From: Bacteroidota bacterium | GTDB taxonomy: Bacteria; Bacteroidota; Bacteroidia; Palsa-965 | Length of the DNA stretch: 64,000 nt | Reading direction: 5' to 3' | NCBI GenBank assembly: GCA_016194975.1 | Contig: JACQAM010000003.1 | Span: 62,001-126,000, forward strand | Notes under the pieces: generated by a model | The model's database searches: none | The model's input: only the letters and a program-made list of their open reading frames with translations | Told to the model about the DNA's origin: nothing | Shown: piece after piece, positions 19,001 through 27,425 of the stretch | Numbering within the stretch: position 1 is the stretch's first letter | Layout of the letters: each line of letters opens with the position of its first letter | Translations under genes and position numbers: made by a program

Positions 19001-20161
19001 GTCGTTGTTATAATAAACAAATTTCGACATGATGATCTGCTCACCCGGCTCATCAGTTACTCCATTCCGATTGTTGTCAATTCCATCGCCGGGATCAGCA
19101 AGTGGTCCTTCGAAAAAGTCCATTCCAATCGCTGGCGGATTTGCTCCATACGTTCCAATTGTGGGAAGTGCACTTGTGCCATCATTCGCATCACCATTAT
19201 AAGTGTAACCCAATCCGCGCGAAACATCACAACCTACATAATCATCGTCATAGGCACCAAGGTCGGCGTCGGTCCATTGTCCGAAATAAGTATCATTCAT
19301 CGCAACGGTAGATCTGTTGATCACTTTGTAACGATAAAAAGTCATATTGTTGATCTCATCATTTGTAGAAAATCCAAATGCCTGTGCCTGCACTTCAAGT
19401 CCAATAGCTGCAGCGCCAGTTTCAGAGTGAACGTTTCCTTTATCATTGAACACCCACCAAAGAGTTTGATCACCGAATAACTGGAAGCGGGAACAGCCGA
19501 GAGTACCGTTAAGATCGTATGCAGGATAATCTCCCGCAGCCCAATTGTAATAACCATCTCCATCTACATCAACAAATGGCGCGAGATAATGTCCCTGGCC
19601 TAAAGAAGCATCTCCATTGCCCGGCCAGCTCTGAATGACAAGAGGAACTGTATAACCTGGTGCACCGTTGCCAGCATTGTAAAGAGCAAAATCATCAACG
19701 TCTTTACGTGTAATCTTCCAGTGTTTGTCATAAGCCTGGCAGGTTGTTGCATCAATAGAAACTGTTGTGGTGTCCAAAGGACCGGGCCAGAAGTCATTTC
19801 CGGTTTGCCGGTAAGTCATGGCAGCAACTTTTAATTGTCCACCTGCATCCAGTCCCCCTACCCAAAGTGCGCCGGCAAAAATTGAATGTGCTTTACCGTC
19901 TTTTGGAATTTCGTAACGCGCAGTGCTCAAATCCCACCACATATCACCACCGGTCATAATAGTAGTTCTTACGTTGTTTACATCGAGATCTGTTTTCGCA
20001 GTTGCGGGCGTACAGGATGACGCGAGCTGATCCTGTGTGGTAACACGGTGAGCAGATGCTTCACGGTGACCATTTGCTCCATTTTCTCTTGCACTTGCAG
20101 CGAATGAGAAAAACATTGCTGCGGAGATCAGGATTGCGATAATACTAAACTTGATTTTCAT
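16010..20161 (-). CDS. Giant T9SS cargo protein with C-terminal FlgD-like sorting domain
   Basis: 1383 residues with a signal peptide (1-24, FSFAASA), an N-terminal region starting TDLDVNNVRTTIMTGGDMWW, several acidic calcium-type loops (DVDGDGYYNWAAGDYP, DGIDNNRNGVTDEPGEQ), and a C-terminal type A-like domain (NIVPNPYYAYSAYE ... IRIYTVNGTQVRKL ... DWDLKNQAGIPIASGLYIIHIEA). No catalytic domain is recognised. It lies between a TonB-dependent receptor (62 bp upstream) and a PorV-family protein (50 bp downstream) on one strand. That suggests the three form one outer-membrane assembly, but this is inference. Confidence 0.85.
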   Translation of the reverse strand: MKIKFSIIAILISAAMFFSFAASARENGANGHREASAHRVTTQDQLASSCTPATAKTDLDVNNVRTTIMTGGDMWWDLSTARYEIPKDGKAHSIFAGALWVGGLDAGGQLKVAAMTYRQTGNDFWPGPLDTTTVSIDATTCQAYDKHWKITRKDVDDFALYNAGNGAPGYTVPLVIQSWPGNGDASLGQGHYLAPFVDVDGDGYYNWAAGDYPAYDLNGTLGCSRFQLFGDQTLWWVFNDKGNVHSETGAAAIGLEVQAQAFGFSTNDEINNMTFYRYKVINRSTVAMNDTYFGQWTDADLGAYDDDYVGCDVSRGLGYTYNGDANDGTSALPTIGTYGANPPAIGMDFFEGPLADPGDGIDNNRNGVTDEPGEQIIMSKFVYYNNDFSVIGNPENGTHYYNYLSGFWKDGSPFTYGGNAYGGSIVCDFMFPGDSDPQGWGTNFQPQPLWSEASVGNTPFDRRMMQSAGPFTLQPGAVNYITVGAVWARASSGGPTASVNLMRTVDDKAQRLFNNCFRTLDGPDAPDMTIQELDKQLVLYLTNKSNSNNYLEKYEAYDPSIVYSSLNSALANIDTTYDFEGYQIFQLKDATVTTADLYNLDKARLVQECDLRNGVTQLVNREFDQSLNADVPQDMTIEANDVGIAHSFDVTEDAFATGSRTLINNKTYYFLVLSYAYNQYLPYADVTFDSLYPLNASNIGQKKPYLAGRRNVKIYSGIPHITSPEANGTLQLSNYASGPKLTRMEGSGSGQNVLDLTEESENAIVAAPPVVFDGSTGTWNGTARVDQVQYQNGKGPVNIKVIDPLNVPDGIFNIKITNNVASSYTVAAGTTHWVLNETSPSVRSWASDTSLTFYSVYANEQIIPELGMSVTMAQVQTPGLGANPLANSALESSITFADPSKSFLTGVVDEDGSSVANWIRAGDYRYTQSNPPPCAQSFDDRFTGATPIDANGDYEKLVGGTWGPYRLCDDAIKSSVTTVCYETGLAYWDTPTMQTNKFENLANVDVVLTNNRAQWTRVPVFEVGSNPSLNAGGVGPLLLRSGSSVDQYGRDIAHGGSSGSGTGNSDFISGTGMSWFPGYAVNVETGERLNIAFGENSSLTAERGNDMLFNPTADEYSDFPYQYPLFGGQHYIYIFGHNGNARYTTGALNGELKDIPAYDYGKAIMKIMSSATAATDRNEVFRDAMWCSIPMLNDNYRTWSWPYSSSTVIPTDVKVRLRLAKPYKRMLTGITPNAQNPLLPTDSVATSQNGNNPMYYFDTHDLKVTLGDNQTAQDAMALINIVPNPYYAYSAYEKNQIDNRVKFTCLPENCTIRIYTVNGTQVRKLTKASAQTYLDWDLKNQAGIPIASGLYIIHIEATMPDGSTGEKILKWFGVMRPIDLDAY

Positions 20162-20223
20162 TTTGCTTCCTTTTAGATTTTACGTGTTTTCTTTTTTTGT
20201 ATTGATAAAAATCACACGTTCGA

Positions 20224-23200
20224 TTAGAAGTCGAGCATTACACCTATACGAATGCGGCGCGGGATGCTGTAATTTGATGGATTAGCAACTTTCACTGAAT
20301 AAAGATCGCGGAATGAAGTGGGGTCATTCTGTGAATTAATAAGCGATTGTGTTTCCGCAGCAGCAAGATAACCGTCGTCAAGCGGGTTTCCTGTGTAGCG
20401 ATAAATTCCGAGAATATTTTTTGTATTCAGAACATTCAGAACCTGCAGGTATACATTTAGGTTGGCCATTTTCTGTCCTTCCCCGTTCTCATTTCCTCCC
20501 CAATGAAGATCAATATTTTTGTCAATGCGGAGGTCAACGCGAATCTGCCATGGAAGTCTTGATCCGTTAATAGATCCTTGCAGTATCTGGCGACTTGCAA
20601 CGCCGAATTGGGCTTCAGGAGAAACATTCGATTGTTTGGAATAAGGAGTACCTGAGCCAGCACGGAAAACCATATTTGCACCGCAGTTATCGAAAAGCTT
20701 CACTGTTTTTCCACCTTTACGTTCCCAAACCGGGCCGTGGTAGTTTGCACCAGAACCAAAACGATAGTCAACGTTAGCAACAATAGAATGACGCTGATCG
20801 AAGTCCAGAGGAATAGTAGTACGCAAATTAGGCTGACCCGCAGAAACAAGATTCGCGCCGGAACCTGCTCCTGATCCAGATCCATCAGCGAACTGAAGCG
20901 TGTAACTTGCAGTAAGCTGAACTCCTCCGGTACGGCGGAGATCATAAGCAACTGTAAATCCTTTTACCGTTCCGAAGTCGATATTGCCATAAGTAAGATA
21001 TTTCGCAGGGTATGCATAATTCACCGCAACTGTTTCAATCATATTTCTCATTTCGCGATAGAATGCAGAAAGTGTGATCGCAGAATTCTTACGAGCTGTA
21101 AGTGTTTGTGTGAATCCCAATTCGTAATCTGTAGTACGCATTGGTTTCAGGTCAGGATTATTATTGAACAACGCTACTCGATTCGCGATGTAATAATATT
21201 CAAGTGGATCCAAACGATAAGCGTCAGTCGGACGTTGTGTGAGCACATCATAGTGCGCAAAGAAATTCGCCTCCTCAGAGATCGGGAATGCAAACGCAAT
21301 ACGCGGCATTACGTTGATCTGAGGTGAGTAATCTTTGAATGCTTTTGAATCGATCTGGGTTTGATTGCAATTCACGAGGATTGGTGATATCTGTCCTGTC
21401 TGAGAAGCCTGTGCAATAACTGAAGGATCGGCAACTTCATTTCCATTTCCATCATACCAGGTATCACCATTCCTGAATCCTACTATCGTATTCCAGTTAC
21501 ACGTAGCATCACCATACACAACATAATCATCACCCATATTATCAGGAATACTTGTGCCGGGAAATTCCGATTTGATTTCTGATACTGTTTTTGCTTCATA
21601 GAAAAGATACTTGTCCTTAAGAACTTTCTGATTTGCATCAAAACGATCAAAGCGAACACCGACATTAAATTTTAAATCTTTGAAATCGAATTTATCCTGA
21701 ATATATCCAGCCATATAGATCGGACGGAAAGCAGGTACAGCACGAGTGAAATTCCCATTCGCATCTTTCTGATTGAAGAAATCATCAAAAGATGGATTGC
21801 CTTTGCTTCTCTTACCTGTGTAATCGTAACCATAATAAGAAACAATATTATTCCCATCAAGCAACATATCATCAGCACTGAACATATCAAGAGTAAAGAA
21901 AGAAGGTGGCAAAGCATCAATATCGATCCAGTCTGTACTGTTCTCCGGCATTCCTAGTTTGGCGCGAAGTGATTTGTCAAAATATTTCTGCTGTGATGCA
22001 TCATAATAACGATCGTACAGATAAGCATTATAAGTTCCATAATTATACATATGCGGATTTGCAAGATCAAGTTGTGTAAGATGTGCATTTGCCAATTGAC
22101 GCATCCTGTCCCAAAGACCCGCAGCTGAAAGATCATATCCACGCTCAGCCCGCTGCTCGAATTCGAAACCAACCTGGATAGCGTGATTTTTAATGTCGGC
22201 CGAGAAACTGGTTGATACCCTCACTTGCGTATTATCTGTTATATGATATCCGGGATACTGTCGACCTGTATTATACCACAATGAATAAACGTTGCCAGGA
22301 CGATCACCGTTAAGCAAACCAAGATTTGCTCTCACCTCATCACCATTGACCACGTTGCCGCCAAGATTATCATATACATAAGAAGTATAGTTTGTTTCAA
22401 GCGGGTTCAGAGGATCGTGCTGACCATCGTAAGTATAGTCTAGTCCGTTGCTACCATAAGATCCTGTATAGGTATCATAATAATGCGGGTCGAATGTGAG
22501 AGCAGAATCGGAATAAGCTGTTTGAATATAACCGAGCGTAGTATCTCCGTTGTAAATAATATTTCCCGGAGCAAAAGTTCGTGTTTTATACTGGTGGAAA
22601 GTTCCGATATGACCGTAATCAAAGAACTTGTCTTTATGCGTATCGTCTTCGGTAACTTTTTTATAGCGGGTGTATCCTACCTGCAAAGTATAGTACGCGT
22701 TCTTGATGTTGGACGCACTTTTATCAGCTTCAACTCCTGAACTTCCGAAACGCTGAGTGAGTCGCCCGTAAACACGCCAGGTATTTTCATTCACCATTGG
22801 ATTATTGGTTGGATTGAAAAGAGCGTATTCATAAATATAATCGTGGCGATTATTGTAATCAACAGAACCTCCAAAAGTAAGATTCAGATTTTCTGTTGGT
22901 TTGAAATCGATCTTTGCATTCAAACGAAGCGTGCGTGATTCCACATTCTGTCTTGCTTTGATTTTCTGGAGATCATCCATATGCGTGAATTCTGTATTGC
23001 GAACAAATCCAGCTCCATTCGGTGCCGGACGCAACGGATTCTCTTCAAGATACCGGAGCGTATCATCGTTCACTTTGTAAGTTCCTATTGCAGATGGATT
23101 CGGATCTTTTTCGATCGAACCTTCGCCTGAAAGAATGAATCCGAGAATCGGACGAATGTTATTCGAATCTTTTGTTGAGATGAGAATCGGACCGCCCACA

Positions 23201-23970
23201 CTAAATCCGACAAAATTGTAACCATACTTATCAAGAACTTCAGAGGTGATCAATTCTACTCCACCAAAATATTGCGCTTGTGGGCCACGGGTTGTAATAT
23301 TTACAATTCCACCGGCAGCATCACCGAATTGTGCGGGAACACCACCTGTAATAACGTTAACCTGTTCAATAGCTGATTGAGGCAGATTCGCACTTCCGAT
23401 TACACGCTGACCATCTATGAAATAAGCAGTTCCTCCGTCACGCATTCCGCGCATGTTAAGTCCTTTTCCTTCGTCGGCCTGGTAAACTCCCGCAGTGGTA
23501 GCCGCAACAGAATTAATATTTTTCGAAGGCATTGCGAGAAATTCTTCGCGCGTAACCGTACTTCCGGATTTTGTATCAGGATCGATCAGTGGTTCTTTAT
23601 AATCAACAATAACCGCTTCCGTCATTTGAACAGAAGTTGCGTTGAGTTCGAGAGGAGTTTGATCGAAATAAGTTGTTTTAAGATCAGACACGATCACGCC
23701 TTTCACTTCCAGCGGCTGGTAACCGGCATATTGAACTTTCACAAGATAAACACCGGCGTTGAGTGGCTTGATCTGAAATTCACCATTCATGTCTGTGGTT
23801 GTTCCGCCGGCATTAACGCCATTTGAAGAAACCGTAACTACAGCGAAGGGAATGCCTTCGCGTGTGGCTTTGTCAATGACTTTGCCTTTGATTGCTCCTC
23901 CGCTTTGTGCATAAGCGATAGAGACGCTTGCCAGAATGAAAGCAAGAACTACGTAGAATTTTCGCAGCAT
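20224..23970 (-). CDS. TonB-dependent outer-membrane receptor with carboxypeptidase-regulatory-like N-domain
   Basis: 1248 residues: signal peptide (1-21, SIAYAQ), a carboxypeptidase D regulatory-like domain (about 25-110, GAIKGKVIDKATREGIPFAVVTV), a plug domain (about 135-240, NMRGMRDGGTAYFIDGQRV ... GGVPAQFGDAAGGIVNITTRG), then a large barrel ending in the classical terminal Phe (RIRIGVMLDF). Such receptors import substrates using TonB energy, but some work with T9SS proteins instead. No SusD homolog is present; the partner downstream is a giant T9SS cargo plus PorV-type protein. It is first in its operon, with a structured 5' region of about 450 bp. Confidence 0.92.
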   Translation of the reverse strand: MLRKFYVVLAFILASVSIAYAQSGGAIKGKVIDKATREGIPFAVVTVSSNGVNAGGTTTDMNGEFQIKPLNAGVYLVKVQYAGYQPLEVKGVIVSDLKTTYFDQTPLELNATSVQMTEAVIVDYKEPLIDPDTKSGSTVTREEFLAMPSKNINSVAATTAGVYQADEGKGLNMRGMRDGGTAYFIDGQRVIGSANLPQSAIEQVNVITGGVPAQFGDAAGGIVNITTRGPQAQYFGGVELITSEVLDKYGYNFVGFSVGGPILISTKDSNNIRPILGFILSGEGSIEKDPNPSAIGTYKVNDDTLRYLEENPLRPAPNGAGFVRNTEFTHMDDLQKIKARQNVESRTLRLNAKIDFKPTENLNLTFGGSVDYNNRHDYIYEYALFNPTNNPMVNENTWRVYGRLTQRFGSSGVEADKSASNIKNAYYTLQVGYTRYKKVTEDDTHKDKFFDYGHIGTFHQYKTRTFAPGNIIYNGDTTLGYIQTAYSDSALTFDPHYYDTYTGSYGSNGLDYTYDGQHDPLNPLETNYTSYVYDNLGGNVVNGDEVRANLGLLNGDRPGNVYSLWYNTGRQYPGYHITDNTQVRVSTSFSADIKNHAIQVGFEFEQRAERGYDLSAAGLWDRMRQLANAHLTQLDLANPHMYNYGTYNAYLYDRYYDASQQKYFDKSLRAKLGMPENSTDWIDIDALPPSFFTLDMFSADDMLLDGNNIVSYYGYDYTGKRSKGNPSFDDFFNQKDANGNFTRAVPAFRPIYMAGYIQDKFDFKDLKFNVGVRFDRFDANQKVLKDKYLFYEAKTVSEIKSEFPGTSIPDNMGDDYVVYGDATCNWNTIVGFRNGDTWYDGNGNEVADPSVIAQASQTGQISPILVNCNQTQIDSKAFKDYSPQINVMPRIAFAFPISEEANFFAHYDVLTQRPTDAYRLDPLEYYYIANRVALFNNNPDLKPMRTTDYELGFTQTLTARKNSAITLSAFYREMRNMIETVAVNYAYPAKYLTYGNIDFGTVKGFTVAYDLRRTGGVQLTASYTLQFADGSGSGAGSGANLVSAGQPNLRTTIPLDFDQRHSIVANVDYRFGSGANYHGPVWERKGGKTVKLFDNCGANMVFRAGSGTPYSKQSNVSPEAQFGVASRQILQGSINGSRLPWQIRVDLRIDKNIDLHWGGNENGEGQKMANLNVYLQVLNVLNTKNILGIYRYTGNPLDDGYLAAAETQSLINSQNDPTSFRDLYSVKVANPSNYSIPRRIRIGVMLDF

Positions 23971-24164
23971 AGTGGTTCAGTTTCGTGTTGTGTATTGGTC
24001 GTGCAAAATTAAAGTCGGTAAATATAGAGAGTTTTATTTCTGTCATGCAAATTTGTTTTTAACAAAAGTTTACATGTCCAAAGCATGCTCAGCAACGCTG
24101 AAAATTGTGCTCAGATCAGCAATAAAATTCCATGTTATTCACCGGAAATTTCAGTATGTGAAAC

Positions 24165-24302
24165 CCGCTGCCGGGAGGATGTTGCAGCGGAGACAAAGAC
24201 CTGTTTGGGATGGGATCTTTGTCGACCGTTACCCGGAATAAATCCGGGACCAGTGAGCCTCGAATGAAAGGAGGACTTCGGGTTATTCGACAATGCGAAT
24301 AA
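24165..24302. ncRNA. Candidate structured RNA: four hairpins in a 450-bp gene-free region upstream of the TonB receptor operon
   Basis: Hairpins seen directly: CCGCTGC/GCAGCGG (24165-24171 with 24184-24190); GACAAAGA/TCTTTGTC (24192-24199 with 24216-24223), extendable by two G-C pairs; CCCGGA/TCCGGG with loop ATAAA (24232-24248); TTATTCG/CGAATAA (24283-24289 with 24296-24302). The ATTCG at 24285-24289 can also pair with CGAAT at 24261-24265, so two folds compete. Neither strand has a U-run beside the last stem. On the minus strand it would be a 5' leader starting about 195 bp before the receptor gene; on the plus strand a free-standing small RNA. It does not match the 6S, tmRNA, RNase P, SRP, TPP or cobalamin signatures I know. 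The rest of 23971-24421 holds no gene. Confidence 0.45.
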
Positions 24303-24421
24303 AGAACGTGATAGTCAAATTTAACGAAAGAATCTGAAGAAGGTTAAACCAAACTTCTCTTTCTTTTTCGCGGCGATAGAAGGGCGATAATTGGTTTACT
24401 TTTCAGCACAAGTGGTCAGTG

Positions 24422-24772
24422 TCAGAGATGGTGAATCCATCGAATCAGAAAAAATTCACTTTTATGTTCATTATTCCGTTGCGCTTCGCGCTGATCGCGT
24501 TTCATTCGCCTGCGTGTTTTTTTTGAATTGTATTTTTTATTGTATTCCTTTTTCGCTTTCTCATCTTCCAGTTCCTGTTTTCTGTTTTTCTTCCATTCGC
24601 GCTTTGCTTTTTTCTTTTCCAGTTTGCTATCCGGCGCTTTTGCTCCTTCCGAAGTTCCGTTATCAGAGCTTCCTCCTGTTCCTGCATCGGTTTGCGCGTG
24701 AATGAAAATTGGCAACAGCAGCCCGGCAACGCAAAGGAAAATTATTCGTCTAATGGAAAACATCTTCATCAT
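24422..24772 (-). CDS. Small secreted highly charged protein
   Basis: About 116 residues: signal peptide (SIRRIIFLCVAGLLLPIFIHAQ), a Gly/Ser-rich linker, then a Lys/Arg/Glu-rich segment likely to form a long helix (LEKKKAKREWKKNRKQELED ...). The family is not recognised. The frame runs open to 25189, but the signal peptide and a TAATTTTG promoter box 2 bp before 24772 mark the start near 24772; the ATGs at 24769 and 24763 are alternatives. It is divergent from the Rieske-like lipoprotein gene. Confidence 0.65.
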   Translation of the reverse strand: MMKMFSIRRIIFLCVAGLLLPIFIHAQTDAGTGGSSDNGTSEGAKAPDSKLEKKKAKREWKKNRKQELEDEKAKKEYNKKYNSKKTRRRMKRDQREAQRNNEHKSEFFLIRWIHHL

Positions 24773-24774
24773 TG

Positions 24775-24782
24775 CAAAATTA
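24775..24782 (-). promoter_or_regulatory. TAnnTTTG promoter box for the small secreted protein
   Basis: Minus strand reads TAATTTTG, 2-11 bp before the cluster of possible ATG starts. It is divergent from the box at 24821. Confidence 0.5.
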
Positions 24783-24820
24783 ACCTTTTCAATGTAAAAC
24801 GGATTGCCATAATGGAATTG

Positions 24821-24828
24821 TATCTTTG
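24821..24828 (+). promoter_or_regulatory. TAnnTTTG promoter box for the Rieske-like lipoprotein
   Basis: TATCTTTG, 10 bp before the ATG at 24839. The leader would be only a few bases long. Confidence 0.6.
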
Positions 24829-24838
24829 ATAAACCAAA

Positions 24839-25255
24839 ATGAAAAAATATTTCGTCAGCGGCATTTTCCTTTTGTTCTTTTCTGCCTGCCAGAAAGAACA
24901 CCAGTACGTGCCGAATGTATATGTGAACCTGATCGTTTATGTGAATGACCCGCAGAATATTTCTTTGACCACGGTTGGCGGATGGAAATATTTTTCCGGC
25001 GGCAACCGCGGAATTGTGATTTACAGAAAAGGGCAAAGTGAATTCATGGCTTACGACAGGACTTGTCCTTACAAACCTGAAGATCCGTCTTCGGTTGTTG
25101 CGGTCGACACTACGAATAATGTGCTGATGAAAGATGTGAGTTGCGGTTCGCAATTTCTGCTGAGTGATGGAAGCAACGTTGCAGGGCACGCAGTAATTCC
25201 GCTGAAAATGTATCGGACAACTTTTGACGGAACTACACTTCGGGTGACGAACTGA
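24839..25255 (+). CDS. Lipoprotein with degenerate Rieske-like fold
   Basis: 138 residues beginning with a lipoprotein signal (IFLLFFSAC, lipid-modified Cys about 17). The body reads like a Rieske domain (GIVIYRKGQSEFMAYDRTCPY ... KDVSCGSQFLLSDGSNVAGHAVIPLKMY) but the ligand motifs are broken: the first box has C-P-Y where C-x-H is needed, and the second has S-C-G-S where C-x-x-H-G-S is needed. Both histidine ligands are missing, so a [2Fe-2S] cluster is unlikely. It may be a structural or redox-dead relative. It ends at a strong shared terminator with ahcY. Confidence 0.7.
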   Translation: MKKYFVSGIFLLFFSACQKEHQYVPNVYVNLIVYVNDPQNISLTTVGGWKYFSGGNRGIVIYRKGQSEFMAYDRTCPYKPEDPSSVVAVDTTNNVLMKDVSCGSQFLLSDGSNVAGHAVIPLKMYRTTFDGTTLRVTN

Positions 25256-25295
25256 AAAAGTTTCTCCGGCAAATTCAATTTACCAGAAATAAAAA

Positions 25296-25320
25296 AAAGA
25301 CATTCATTGAGAATGTCTTT
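25296..25320. terminator. Bidirectional intrinsic terminator
   Basis: AAAGACATTC (25296-25305) pairs with GAATGTCTTT (25311-25320), loop ATTGA, with an A-run on one side and T-rich sequence on the other. It lies between convergent genes. Confidence 0.88.
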
Positions 25321-25343
25321 CCAGTTTTCTGAAGATCTGTTTC

Positions 25344-26663
25344 TCAATAGCGATAATGATCTGTTTTGAACGGCCCCTGAACCGTTACACCAATGTAATC
25401 GGCCTGCTCTTTGGTAAGTGTGTCTAATTCTACACCGATCTTTTTCAAATGAAGTCGTGCTACTTTTTCATCGAGGTGTTTCGGAAGTGTATAAACTTTT
25501 TTCTCGTATTTATCAGAATGATTCCAGAGCTCGATCTGCGCAAGGGTCTGGTTCGTGAATGAATTTGACATCACGAAAGAAGGATGCCCGGTTGCACAAC
25601 CGAGATTCACCAAACGGCCTTCTGCAAGAACGATGATATCTTTTCCGTCGATCGTATATTTATCTACCTGCGGTTTTATTTCATCGCGCGATTTTCCGTA
25701 ATTCTTATTCAGCCAGGCCATATCGATCTCCGTATCGAAGTGTCCAATGTTACAGACGATCGCATTATGCTTCATCGCTTTGAAATGACGATCAACCACA
25801 ATGTCTTTATTCCCGGTTGCAGTGACAATGATATCGGCCCGCTTCACTGCATCATCCATTTTTTTCACTTCATATCCATCCATCGCTGCCTGCAGTGCAC
25901 AGATCGGATCGATCTCCGTCACGATCACGCGCACGCCCTGACTCGAGAGCGATTGCGCGGAACCTTTTCCTACATCGCCATAACCGGCAACGGCTGCAAC
26001 TTTTCCGGCGAGCATAAGATCGGTAGCACGGCGAATAGCATCAACAAGTGATTCGCGACAGCCGTATTTATTATCGAACTTCGACTTGGTTACCGAATCA
26101 TTTACATTGATAGCGGGCATCAGCAAAGTTCCGTTCTTCATTCTTTCATACAGGCGATGAACACCGGTAGTTGTTTCTTCAGAAAGTCCTTTGATGCCGG
26201 GAGCTAGCTCAGGATATTTATCGAAAACCATATTGGTAAGATCTCCTCCGTCGTCGAGGATCATGTTCAATGGCTTTTTATCTGCACCGAAGAAAAGTGT
26301 CTGCTCAATGCACCAGTCGAATTCTTCTGCATTCATTCCTTTCCATGCATAAACGGAAATTCCTGCTGCTGCAATTGCTGCTGCTGCGTGATCCTGCGTA
26401 GAAAAAATATTGCAGGATGACCAGGTAACTTCCGCACCGAGTTCAACGAGCGTTTCGATGAGTACTGCTGTCTGGATCGTCATGTGAAGGCAACCCGCAA
26501 TGCGTGCTCCTTTCAACGGTTTTGAAGAACGGAATTCTTCACGCAGCGACATCAGCCCTGGCATTTCTGCTTCGGCGAGTTTTATTTCTTTTCTTCCCCA
26601 CTCTGCGAGGGAAATATCTTTCACTTTGTATTTCATTTGCTTTTCAGCGGTTAAGTGGCTCAT
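25344..26663 (-). CDS. ahcY: Adenosylhomocysteinase (S-adenosyl-L-homocysteine hydrolase)
   Basis: Hydrolyses S-adenosylhomocysteine to adenosine and homocysteine, removing the product inhibitor of methyltransferases. The 439 residues match the family. Visible motifs are [33 protein letters not shown], the NAD-binding [24 protein letters not shown], and the C-terminal KTDHYRY. A TAACTTTG box lies 19 bp upstream of the ATG. The gene is monocistronic by context, with its own promoter and terminator. Confidence 0.97.
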   Translation of the reverse strand: MSHLTAEKQMKYKVKDISLAEWGRKEIKLAEAEMPGLMSLREEFRSSKPLKGARIAGCLHMTIQTAVLIETLVELGAEVTWSSCNIFSTQDHAAAAIAAAGISVYAWKGMNAEEFDWCIEQTLFFGADKKPLNMILDDGGDLTNMVFDKYPELAPGIKGLSEETTTGVHRLYERMKNGTLLMPAINVNDSVTKSKFDNKYGCRESLVDAIRRATDLMLAGKVAAVAGYGDVGKGSAQSLSSQGVRVIVTEIDPICALQAAMDGYEVKKMDDAVKRADIIVTATGNKDIVVDRHFKAMKHNAIVCNIGHFDTEIDMAWLNKNYGKSRDEIKPQVDKYTIDGKDIIVLAEGRLVNLGCATGHPSFVMSNSFTNQTLAQIELWNHSDKYEKKVYTLPKHLDEKVARLHLKKIGVELDTLTKEQADYIGVTVQGPFKTDHYRY

Positions 26664-26682
26664 TGTTTCTTTTTTTGGAATG

Positions 26683-26690
26683 CAAAGTTA
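26683..26690 (-). promoter_or_regulatory. TAnnTTTG promoter box for ahcY
   Basis: Minus strand reads TAACTTTG, 19 bp before the ahcY ATG. Confidence 0.65.
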
Positions 26691-26789
26691 CAAAAAAGCA
26701 ACAAAGGCCGGTTGGCGTTAAAAGTTCGTAACGTCGTGGATGAAATGGAAGAACATTATTGATTTAATTTGCTGCTGAAAATTCCGAAC

Positions 26790-27425
26790 ATGCCTCTCAT
26801 TGATAAACTTTCGCCCGGAAAAAATACTTTGATAGGAATATGGGAAGTGACGGAAAATATCAATGAGTTGGAGCAACTGTATGTGCCCGATGAGCATGAA
26901 AAGATGCAGTACGATTCTTTCACTCATGTTTTCCGCAGATCGCAATGGCTTGCTTCGAGGTGCCTGCTTCAGCAACTTCACCCGGGCGGAAAAATAAATT
27001 ATGATGAGAACGGAAAACCCCGGATGCACAGCGGAACAGATTTTATTTCAATTTCTCATTCCGGAAAAATGATCGCACTCATGATCTCTGATTCTTCCTG
27101 TGGAATTGACATTGAACTGATCCGTCCGAAGATCGATCTCATCGCTCACAAATTTCTTTCGGAAGAAGAATTAAAAATTGTGAATGCAGAATCACTAACG
27201 GAGCGACTTCATGCTTACTGGTGCATCAAGGAAGCGATCTACAAAATGAATGGAAAAAAATTTATTTCCATGCGAACAGATATTTCAGTTCCGGAAATAA
27301 ATATTCCTGATCATGGTGAAGTGGTCGCCTCGGTCAGGAATGGAACAACAATCATTTCAGCGAATGTACGGTATGAAATTTTCCGCGAACACATGCTTGC
27401 TTATACTCTTCATTCTGCAAAATGA
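26790..27425 (+). CDS. 4'-phosphopantetheinyl transferase (Sfp type)
   Basis: Moves phosphopantetheine from CoA to carrier proteins. 211 residues with the paired motifs of the Sfp fold: GKPRMHSG, ISISHSG, the Mg-binding CGIDIELIRPK, and WCIKEAIYKMNGKK. The ATG at 26790 is preferred over an in-frame TTG at 26769. The stop overlaps the next gene's start by 4 bp (ATGA). No carrier protein or synthase is adjacent, so the target (fatty acid ACP or a natural-product synthase) is unknown. Confidence 0.88.
   Translation: MPLIDKLSPGKNTLIGIWEVTENINELEQLYVPDEHEKMQYDSFTHVFRRSQWLASRCLLQQLHPGGKINYDENGKPRMHSGTDFISISHSGKMIALMISDSSCGIDIELIRPKIDLIAHKFLSEEELKIVNAESLTERLHAYWCIKEAIYKMNGKKFISMRTDISVPEINIPDHGEVVASVRNGTTIISANVRYEIFREHMLAYTLHSAK

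Noticed and set aside
16010-23970. SusC/SusD-type glycan utilisation locus
   Set aside because: The partner of the receptor is a T9SS cargo with sorting domain, no SusD or glycoside hydrolase is present.
24165-24302. Assignment as 6S RNA, tmRNA, RNase P RNA or SRP RNA
   Set aside because: No diagnostic sequence block of those RNAs is present; only the hairpins can be supported.
24773-25189. 255-residue version of the small secreted protein
   Set aside because: The upstream part is antisense to the Rieske-like lipoprotein gene, and the signal peptide begins at about 24772.
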